Below, one piece after another: positions 21,617 through 26,939 of a stretch of 26,939 nt of DNA. The notes under the pieces are model-generated. The model saw nothing but the letters and a program-made list of their open reading frames with translations. It ran no database searches and had not been told where the DNA came from. Location: NCBI GenBank assembly GCA_036517755.1, contig DATDUH010000012.1:1-26939 (forward strand). Direction: 5' to 3'. Made by a program: the position numbers and the translations under genes. Position 1 is the first letter of the stretch. Each line of letters begins with the position of its first letter. The stretch is from JACOXB01 sp036517755 (lineage in GTDB: Bacteria > Patescibacteriota > Minisyncoccia > UBA6257 > Colwellbacteraceae).

Positions 21617-22975
21617 ATGCTCGAGGATCTAACGCGAGAGAGAGGTAAAAAATTAAAAGAGCTAAGAACCCTCGGCGTTAATCCTTACCCTGCTCGGACT
21701 AAAAGGAATTTTTCTCTTAAAGAAGCTCTAGATAACTGGGGCTCGCTCGAGCGAGCCGCCAAACTCCTCTATTTAGTCGGTCGGATTAGAGCCCGTCGCG
21801 ATCAGGGTGGAATTATTTTTTTGGATCTGGATGATGGTTCAGCTTCGCTTCAGGCGGTTATCAGTAAAGCCAATTTTCGAGAGTTTGATTCTTGGCGGGA
21901 ACGGATCGATGTTGGCGATTTTATCGAAGTCCGAGGCCGACTTTTTAAGACCAAACGGGGCGAGAAAAGTGTTGAAGTCAGGGGATTAAAACTCTTAACC
22001 AAAACCCTAAGGCCTCTACCCAACCGTTGGTTCGGCTTAAAAGATACCGAAGAAAGATTCCGCAAAAGATACCTCGATATTATTTTTAATCCCGAAGTTA
22101 AAGGAACGATTGAAAAACGTTCCGAGTTGATTAGGGAGATGAGGGAGTTTCTTTGGGCTGAAGGCTTTATGGAGGTCGAAACGCCGATGCTTCAACCCAT
22201 TCCCGGCGGTGCTATGGCCCGACCGTTCCAAACCCACCATAATGCCCTTGATGTTGATTTTTATCTTCGAATTGCGCCGGAACTCTATTTAAAGCGGCTG
22301 CTCGTTGCCGGTTTTAATAAGATTTTTGAGATCGGTCGCGTTTTTCGCAACGAAGGCATTGATCGGGAGCATAATCCTGAATTTACCATGCTCGAGCTTT
22401 ACGCCGCCTACTGTGACGGCGAGTGGATGATTAAGTTTACCGAGCATCTGCTTCAGCCATTTCTTAAAGTTAAATGGCAAAGGATGACCTATAAAGAAGC
22501 ATTGGCTAAATACGCTAAAAAGAAAGTCGATTTTCTCAATCTTGAAGGGGTTAAACTCGACGAACTTTTTAAAAGGGAGGTGAGGTCGAAACTAATTAAA
22601 CCGGTAATTATCTACGATTACCCGAAATCGATCTCGCCCCTGGCCAAATCAAAAGATGATGAACCGCGACTCACGGAGCGCTTTCAGTTTATTATTGAGG
22701 GGATGGAAATTGCTAACGGTTTTTCAGAACTTAATGATCCGCTTGATCAACGGGAACGAATGGAAGACCAGGAGCGAAGATATCGCCGCGGTGAAGAAGC
22801 CGGTCGAATGGATGAGGAATTTTTAGAAGCTTTGGAATACGGCATGCCGCCATCGGCCGGGCTCGGCGTAGGGATTGATCGCCTCGTGGCCATTGTTTCC
22901 GGCCGGCCCTCGATTAAAGAGTCGATCATTTTTCCCACCCTTAGGCCAAAAAATGGTTCGGTAGACTCACCATAA
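21617..22975 (+). CDS. lysS: Lysyl-tRNA synthetase, class II, compact
   Basis: Charges tRNA-Lys. The 452-aa product is about 50 residues shorter than E. coli LysS. The N-terminal OB-fold anticodon domain is present (VGRIRARRDQGGIIFLDLDD), then motif 1 around RKRYLDIIFNPEVK, motif 2 in KIFEIGRVFRNEGIDREHNP with EFTMLELY, and motif 3 in GLGVGIDRLVAIVSGRPSIK. The part between motifs 2 and 3 (about 285-330) is trimmed compared with longer forms. It is separated from greA by two bases and from serS by one, so translation is probably coupled. Confidence 0.96.
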   Translation: MLEDLTRERGKKLKELRTLGVNPYPARTKRNFSLKEALDNWGSLERAAKLLYLVGRIRARRDQGGIIFLDLDDGSASLQAVISKANFREFDSWRERIDVGDFIEVRGRLFKTKRGEKSVEVRGLKLLTKTLRPLPNRWFGLKDTEERFRKRYLDIIFNPEVKGTIEKRSELIREMREFLWAEGFMEVETPMLQPIPGGAMARPFQTHHNALDVDFYLRIAPELYLKRLLVAGFNKIFEIGRVFRNEGIDREHNPEFTMLELYAAYCDGEWMIKFTEHLLQPFLKVKWQRMTYKEALAKYAKKKVDFLNLEGVKLDELFKREVRSKLIKPVIIYDYPKSISPLAKSKDDEPRLTERFQFIIEGMEIANGFSELNDPLDQRERMEDQERRYRRGEEAGRMDEEFLEALEYGMPPSAGLGVGIDRLVAIVSGRPSIKESIIFPTLRPKNGSVDSP

Positions 22976-22976
22976 A

Positions 22977-24221
22977 ATGATTGACGTCGAAGTTATCCGC
23001 CAAGAACCGGATAGAGTTAAAGAGGGGATTAGTAAAAAGAACGCTGATCCAGGCCTGATTGATAAATTCTTAGCCCTTGATGAAAAGTGGCGGGGATTCG
23101 TTAAAAATCTCGACGACCTAAGATCTAAGCAAAAGCAATTAAGCGAGAAAAGAGAAATTAGCGAAGCCAAAGAAATTAAAGAGCAAATCCAGGCGCTCGA
23201 GGCCGTCCTGCGGGAAGCGGAAGCTGGGCGAGGGGAAGTGCTTGATCAAATTCCAAATCTTCCCTTACCCGAGGTGCCTCAAGGCAAAGATGAATCAGCA
23301 AACGTTGTTGTCCGCGAAGTGGGAGAGCAACCGAAATTTCCCTTCGAACCTAAAGATCATCTAGCGCTCGGTCAAGCCCTTGATATCATTGATTTTGAAA
23401 CTGGTTCAAAAGTGACTGGTAGCGGCTTCTATTACTTAAAAAACGACGGCGTCTTACTCGAATTGGCCCTTGTTCATTATGCCCTAGATTTCTTGAGCAA
23501 GCGGGGGTTTGATTTGTGGCTGACGCCAGATTTAGCTCGGGAGAAGTTTTACTTAGGCACGGGGTACTTGCCTCAAGGGCCAGAAGCCCAAACTTATGAA
23601 ATTAAGGACTCTGACTTGGGGTTAATCGCGACCGCTGAAGTTACTTTAGCCGGTATTCATTCAGATGAAGTCATTAACGAATCAGATTTGCCTAAACGTT
23701 ATGCTGGTTATTCCCATTGTTTCCGCCAGGAAGCCGGGGGTTATGGAAAATATTCGAAAGGACTTTATCGGGTTCACCAGTTTACCAAAGTGGAAATGTT
23801 CACTTACGTGAAGCCCGAAGATTCGGCGAAAATGCATGAGGAGCTTTTAAAACATGAAGAAGAAATGTGGCGGGGGTTAGGCATTCCTTATCGCGTAGTT
23901 GAGATGTGCGCTGGCGATTTGGGCGCTCAGGCAGCCAGAAAGTTTGATCTCGAAGCCTGGTTGCCTAGCCGCAATGATTGGGGCGAGGTCACTTCAACCT
24001 CAAACACCACTGATTATCAGGCGAGAAACCTGAATATTAGATTAAAAAGAAAAGACGGGACACTCGAGTTTGCCTATACCTTAAATGGCACGGCCATCGC
24101 CACTTCCCGGGCGATTATCGCTATTCTTGAGAATTATCAGACCAAAGACGGAGGCGTGACGATCCCCGAAGTTTTACGACCTTATGTGGGCAAAGCTGAA
24201 ATTAAGCCTTCGGCGGCCTAA
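22977..24221 (+). CDS. serS: Seryl-tRNA synthetase
   Basis: Charges all tRNA-Ser, including the tRNA-Ser(GGA) at 3419. The 414-aa product starts MIDVEVIRQEPDRVKEGISK, then a long two-helix coiled-coil arm (about 30-100) that reads the long variable arm of tRNA-Ser, and the class II core: LIATAEVTLAGIHSDEVI, YSHCFRQEAGGYGKYSKGLY, RVHQFTKVEMF, and TLNGTAIATSRAIIAILENY. Length is normal. One base separates it from lysS, and the ftsQ-like gene begins 38 bases before its end. Confidence 0.97.
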   Translation: MIDVEVIRQEPDRVKEGISKKNADPGLIDKFLALDEKWRGFVKNLDDLRSKQKQLSEKREISEAKEIKEQIQALEAVLREAEAGRGEVLDQIPNLPLPEVPQGKDESANVVVREVGEQPKFPFEPKDHLALGQALDIIDFETGSKVTGSGFYYLKNDGVLLELALVHYALDFLSKRGFDLWLTPDLAREKFYLGTGYLPQGPEAQTYEIKDSDLGLIATAEVTLAGIHSDEVINESDLPKRYAGYSHCFRQEAGGYGKYSKGLYRVHQFTKVEMFTYVKPEDSAKMHEELLKHEEEMWRGLGIPYRVVEMCAGDLGAQAARKFDLEAWLPSRNDWGEVTSTSNTTDYQARNLNIRLKRKDGTLEFAYTLNGTAIATSRAIIAILENYQTKDGGVTIPEVLRPYVGKAEIKPSAA

Positions 24222-24909
24222 ATTTCTCGCCCTCTTTTTCGCGGTCCTTCTTTTTCTCGGAGGAGCGGTCTATCTTATTTGGTTTTCGCCGGTTTTTCGG
24301 ATTCAGGCAGTTGAAGTTAAGGGCGCAATATTGACTCCTGAAGAAAGTTTTAAAAATACTTCCAGCCAAAACATTCTTTTTTGGCGGCCGCCCGCGCTGA
24401 ATGAACTACCTCAAGTGGTTAGACTGGAGGTTAAAAAAGATTTTTTCAGGCGGAAGATAACGGTTGAACTCAAAGAAAGAGAAAAAATCATTATCTGGTG
24501 CCTGGAACAAAAAAGCGAGTGTTTCTGGGCTGATGAGAACGGTCTTATTTTTGCTCACTCGCCTTATCCCGTTGGTTCTTTGACGCTCGTCAAAGTGGTT
24601 CGGGATTATTCTGACCGGGAGCTTGAAGTCGGCGACCCGGTTTTAGCTGAATCACTTTTTAAAAATCTTGATTTAACTTTTGATTTGCTCGCCGGACTTA
24701 ACTTACCGATCACTGAAGTACGGCTTGATGATTTAAAATACAAAGAAGTAACGGTTTTGGTTGATTCTGGCCCGGAGATTTACTTTAACCTGATGCTTGA
24801 CCCTGGTTTTGGCAAAAGTCCGATTGAGTCGCTTAAAAATTCAGCTGACTGGCCAAGAATTCGCTATATTGATCTCCGCGTCGAAAACCGGGCCTATTAT
24901 TCTTTATAG
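24184..24909 (+). CDS. ftsQ: FtsQ-like division protein with POTRA domain
   Basis: FtsQ links early and late parts of the division machinery through its extracytoplasmic POTRA domain. The 241-aa product has a short basic cytoplasmic tail (MWAKLKLSLRRPK), one membrane helix (about 14-34), and FSPVFRIQAVEVKGAILTPE, the usual opening of the POTRA_1 domain. VVRLEVKKDFFRRKITVELK and the following EREKIIIW, then FWADENGLIF, follow the FtsQ/DivIB order. The remaining 120 residues form the beta domain. Overlap with serS by 38 bases is unusual but all other starts are further in. The stop TAG at 24907 lies within the promoter of the next gene. Confidence 0.82.
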   Translation: MWAKLKLSLRRPKFLALFFAVLLFLGGAVYLIWFSPVFRIQAVEVKGAILTPEESFKNTSSQNILFWRPPALNELPQVVRLEVKKDFFRRKITVELKEREKIIIWCLEQKSECFWADENGLIFAHSPYPVGSLTLVKVVRDYSDRELEVGDPVLAESLFKNLDLTFDLLAGLNLPITEVRLDDLKYKEVTVLVDSGPEIYFNLMLDPGFGKSPIESLKNSADWPRIRYIDLRVENRAYYSL

Positions 24910-24912
24910 AAT
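24907..24912 (+). promoter_or_regulatory. -10 box (TAGAAT) overlapping the ftsQ-like stop codon
   Basis: TAGAAT at 24907-24912 begins on the stop TAG of the preceding gene and ends six bases before the ATG at 24919, predicting a leaderless transcript for the hydrolase. Confidence 0.5.
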
Positions 24913-24918
24913 TTAACT

Positions 24919-25800
24919 ATGACGATTGATTTTGTTCGCTTCAAAGCAACAGATGGCGTGGGGTTACAGGGCTGGTTTACAGAAGCTCCTGGCGATACGG
25001 CGGTGATTTATGTTCACGGGATGTCCGGGAACGGATATGAAAATTATTTCTTAGATAACCTTAGAAATTTATATCTGGAGAGCGGGATATCTTTCTTCGC
25101 CTTTGATAATCGAGGCAGAGGCATTATTAGTTCATTTCGCAAAGGAAATCGAGTTGACGAGTGGGGCGAGGGCGAAAAATTAGGTGGCAGCTGTTTCGAG
25201 TTGTTCGAGGAAAGCATTCACGATATCCAGGGAGCGATAAATTTTGTAAAAGCTAAGGGGAAGTCAAAATTCGTATTGCAGGGGCATTCCCTCGGCGGCA
25301 GCAAGGTTGTTAATTATTTATTGAGGACAGAGCAAAAAGACATATTGGGCGCCTTACTGCTTGCCCCCACAGATATGTGCGCTTGGGCAGAGATAGATCC
25401 TCGTCACGAGGAATATCTTTCTAGAGCCGAAAAGCTATTATCTGAAAATAAACCCCAAGAACTCGTGGGTAGCGCCTGCTGGCTAGATCAGACCCCTATT
25501 TCTGCCCAGACCTACCCAACGATATCTAAAAGAAACACCTCGGTTGATATTTACAGCCCAAGAGAAGATGAGCCGCTGGTTAGCAGAGTATCTGTCCCAA
25601 TGATAATTATTTATGGGGATCAAGATATTGGCATACAGAATATAAATGGCACCATAGATAATTGGAGGAATGAGATCGCTAATATTATTAACAAAAATAC
25701 TTCCGTTGAAATTATCCAGGGAGCGAACCACGGATTTGCCGGCCACGAGCATCAACTCGTAGAGATTGCAAGACGGTACCTCCAGAACATTCTGCCCTAG
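24919..25800 (+). CDS. Alpha/beta hydrolase (serine hydrolase)
   Basis: The 293-aa product has a single alpha/beta hydrolase domain with no signal peptide. The oxyanion stretch YVHGMSGNGYENYF (31-44) is followed by AFDNRGRG, the nucleophile elbow GHSLGG with S124, the acid in YGDQDIG (D236, or D234) and the His in QGANHGFAGHEH (H271). The cap region between 155 and 205 contains two cysteines and is rich in acidic residues. This arrangement suits an esterase, peptidase or lipase on small substrates; the natural substrate is unknown. Probably leaderless and separately transcribed from the ftsQ-like gene. A large palindrome cluster follows the stop by 11 bases. Confidence 0.9.
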   Translation: MTIDFVRFKATDGVGLQGWFTEAPGDTAVIYVHGMSGNGYENYFLDNLRNLYLESGISFFAFDNRGRGIISSFRKGNRVDEWGEGEKLGGSCFELFEESIHDIQGAINFVKAKGKSKFVLQGHSLGGSKVVNYLLRTEQKDILGALLLAPTDMCAWAEIDPRHEEYLSRAEKLLSENKPQELVGSACWLDQTPISAQTYPTISKRNTSVDIYSPREDEPLVSRVSVPMIIIYGDQDIGIQNINGTIDNWRNEIANIINKNTSVEIIQGANHGFAGHEHQLVEIARRYLQNILP

Positions 25801-25807
25801 ATTTGAA

Positions 25808-25889
25808 CCTGGGGTATGCTCAGCAGCGTGCTACTGAGCATGCTATGCTATAGCATAGCATGCTTTGACGCGTCAAAGCACCCCGGGGG
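25808..25889. repeat. Cloverleaf-like cluster of three overlapping palindromes
   Basis: Arm 1: ATGCTCAG (25816-25823) with CTGAGCAT (25834-25841). Arm 2: a perfect 28-base palindrome at 25837-25864 centred on TATA. Arm 3: a perfect 20-base palindrome at 25861-25880 centred on CGCG (TGCTTTGACG/CGTCAAAGCA). The whole is bracketed by GGGG (25811-25814) and CCCC (25881-25884). The arms share AGCATGCT ends, so they cannot all be fully paired at once; several forms could exchange. No T-tail, so not a standard terminator. Confidence 0.75.
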
Positions 25890-25915
25890 AGCTCCTGGCG
25901 GCCTTAGGGCTGCTC

Positions 25916-25944
25916 TTGACACGAAGGAATTTTAGGACTATAAA
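25916..25944 (+). promoter_or_regulatory. Near-consensus sigma-70 promoter
   Basis: TTGACA at 25916-25921, a spacer of exactly 17 bases, then TATAAA at 25939-25944. This is the best-matched promoter in the window. Transcription would begin near 25951. A further TATAAT at 25950-25955 could be an alternative -10. Confidence 0.75.
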
Positions 25945-25953
25945 GTTTTTATA

Positions 25954-26028
25954 ATGCTGATTTTGCTAAATATTCATCACCACAACATTCCTTCCTTTTT
26001 CGGGAAAGGAGTGTTTTGGTGTGCCTAA
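25954..26028 (+). CDS. Possible 24-aa leader peptide or small ORF
   Basis: ATG at 25954 opens 24 codons: MLILLNIHHHNIPSFFGKGV followed by FWCA, then TAA. It begins about 3 bases after the predicted transcription start, as leaderless genes here do, and has no Shine-Dalgarno. Three consecutive His codons followed by a terminator recall attenuator peptides, but no alternative antiterminator fold was established. It may well be chance. Confidence 0.25.
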   Translation: MLILLNIHHHNIPSFFGKGVFWCA

Positions 26029-26050
26029 TTAAGCTATTAATTTAGATACC

Positions 26051-26090
26051 AGAAAACCCCCTTCTCGAAAGAGAAGGGGGTTTTCTTTTT
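26051..26090 (+). terminator. Strong Rho-independent terminator
   Basis: GAAAACCCCCTTCTC (26052-26066) pairs perfectly with GAGAAGGGGGTTTTC (26071-26085) across a GAAA tetraloop, then TTTTT (26086-26090). It lies 62 bases before the start of the next gene. Confidence 0.92.
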
Positions 26091-26151
26091 GGGGGTCGCC
26101 AGGGAGAAAATTCCACCGTCCTTTACCATCGTGAGAGGAGGAATGGTAGTG

Positions 26152-26939
26152 ATGCGTGTCGAGCGTTTCTCGCTGGATGAATCGGTCCTACCCCGGTCGG
26201 TTTACCGAGACCCCTTTAAGGGGTACGAGATAGCCCATAAGACTACTTCTTGGGGTCTGGTGTTAGAGGATGAAGTCCAGGATGAGACAGGGGCGTTCTT
26301 GGAAGAATTTCTGGCCTTCCACGGTTACGCCTCGCGGGGACTCTGCTTCCGCCTCGATGCATTCTTACGAAGGGATAAACTTCTGATTCTGGAGGTCAAC
26401 GTCGAGACCCAGGATGGTTGGGGCGTTGCCCTTAATCTCGTAAGAGCAGCAGGTGTTAAAGTGGAGATCCCTCCAGATGCAGATATGCCCGGAGAGTTCA
26501 TCGACTACGGCGACGGGCATCGGGCGGAGTTCGAACTTGCCTGTCAGGAACTCGCTCTGCTCGGATGTAAGGCGGCGATCAAGGAAGGGGAGCTGAATCC
26601 TGATCCATGGTTTTGGGGCATTCCTTGGTCGATACCCAAGCACGAGCTGGATGACAAGATGTATCTAGCCCGGTTTGCGAGCACGTGGCAGGGTGAGTCG
26701 GTCTTGGTGCCCAAGATGTATCACCGTGATGAGGTTCCTTGGGAAGAGATTCCCGAGGATGTCATCTTCAAGTTCGGCAAGAAGTACGGTCCAGAGTCGC
26801 GTCGAGCCAGCTGTTCTGTCATTCGGCGAAAGAGCAGCCAGTTCGGCAAGGGCAGATACATCCGCGCCTGCTATGAGCGGGGACGGGCGATTGCCCAGGA
26901 ATGGATTGAGCCGTTGCGGCTAGAAGACGGTTCAGCGAC
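26152..26939 (+). CDS. Hypothetical protein, possible ATP-grasp fold (3' end outside window)
   Basis: An open frame runs from the ATG at 26152 to the window end, about 262 codons without a stop. AGGAGG at 26136-26141 lies ten bases upstream; an in-frame ATG at 26143 is too near that site. Suggestive stretches are RGLCFRLDAF (62-71), LILEVNVETQDGWGVALNLV (78-97), VIFKFGKKYGPESR and IAQEWIEPLR near the end, which recall circularly permuted ATP-grasp enzymes such as glutathionylspermidine synthase-like proteins, where E-x-N binds metal. That is a weak by-eye match. The DNA is GC-rich and SD-led like the minus-strand cassette at 5939-7140, unlike the core genes. Expression may depend on read-through of the terminator at 26051. 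Confidence 0.6.
   Translation, partial: MRVERFSLDESVLPRSVYRDPFKGYEIAHKTTSWGLVLEDEVQDETGAFLEEFLAFHGYASRGLCFRLDAFLRRDKLLILEVNVETQDGWGVALNLVRAAGVKVEIPPDADMPGEFIDYGDGHRAEFELACQELALLGCKAAIKEGELNPDPWFWGIPWSIPKHELDDKMYLARFASTWQGESVLVPKMYHRDEVPWEEIPEDVIFKFGKKYGPESRRASCSVIRRKSSQFGKGRYIRACYERGRAIAQEWIEPLRLEDGSA

Larger units (their letters stand above)
25951..26090 (+). ncRNA. Candidate small RNA or transcribed leader of about 140 nt
   Basis: Between the promoter and the terminator lies a compact structured unit with no established family. A long hairpin at 25978-26021 has CACCA with TGGTG, then ACATTCC with GGAGTGT, and an inner TTCC/GG part with loop TTTTTCG. It is followed by an AT-rich single-stranded stretch and a strong terminator. 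It could be an independent small RNA or the leader of the gene at 26152, controlled by early termination. I saw no 6S, tmRNA, SRP or RNase P signature. Confidence 0.5.

Noticed and set aside
25951..26090. Identification of the promoter-terminator unit as 6S RNA, 4.5S SRP RNA, tmRNA or RNase P RNA
   Set aside because: Too short or lacking the conserved loops of those RNAs, as far as can be judged by eye.
1..26939. CRISPR array, transposase, integrase, toxin-antitoxin or phage structural genes
   Set aside because: No regularly spaced repeats and no recognisable proteins of these kinds; the only tandem repeat is the 21-bp pair at 7516-7557. The baseplate J-like resemblance at 14511 is to a CPR membrane protein in a core context, not a prophage.

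Overview
The window reads as chromosome from a Candidate Phyla Radiation (Patescibacteria) bacterium; this is inferred from gene content and style, not from any search. Signs are compact or shortened essential proteins (alanyl-tRNA synthetase of 593 aa without its C-terminal part, RNA polymerase alpha of 254 aa without a C-terminal domain, minimal L13, short IF-1), gene junctions of 1-4 bases, a LemA-HtpX pair, and a cysteine-free cupredoxin. TGA is used as a normal stop (for example the ends of ddl, rplM and the 145-aa membrane protein), which argues against the recoded Gracilibacteria/Absconditabacteria groups.

Layout. 1-3340: chaperonin and membrane-proteostasis block (groES end, groEL, lemA, htpX). 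3341-3642: hairpins and a tRNA-Ser(GGA) with an unusually long flanking helix. 3643-5736: a DUF1861/GH130-like protein and two small envelope proteins. 5738-7330: a branched palindrome followed by a minus-strand two-gene cassette of GC-rich, differently styled DNA with its own promoter, strong Shine-Dalgarno sites and terminator. 7363-16085: a core run with cupredoxin, ddl-like ATP-grasp ligase, dnaG, rpoD, alaS, an FtsA-like protein and a large membrane-anchored protein. 16121-19827: translation/transcription operon infA-rpmJ-rpsM-rpsK-rpsD-rpoA-rplQ-rplM-rpsI. 19938-24909: membrane protein, GT2 glycosyltransferase, greA, lysS, serS, ftsQ-like. 24919-25800: alpha/beta hydrolase. 25801-26100: a second multi-arm palindrome, then a promoter-to-terminator unit that looks like a small RNA or leader. 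26152-end: a GC-rich, SD-led gene running off the window (possible ATP-grasp fold).

Two styles of gene expression can be seen. Several core genes have a TAnAAT-type -10 box ending only 6-7 bases before the start codon, so their mRNAs are probably leaderless; in two cases the -10 box begins on the stop codon of the upstream gene. The two GC-rich loci instead use TTGACA-N17-(T/C)ATAAA promoters, longer leaders and strong AGGAG-type ribosome sites, which suggests a different origin.

No complete new defence or mobile system is visible: no CRISPR, transposase or integrase was found. The best candidates for something undescribed are the paired GC-rich loci bordered by large branched palindromes, the promoter-terminator unit at 25916-26090, the extended tRNA helix, and the Ddl-like enzyme with substitutions at normally invariant catalytic positions.
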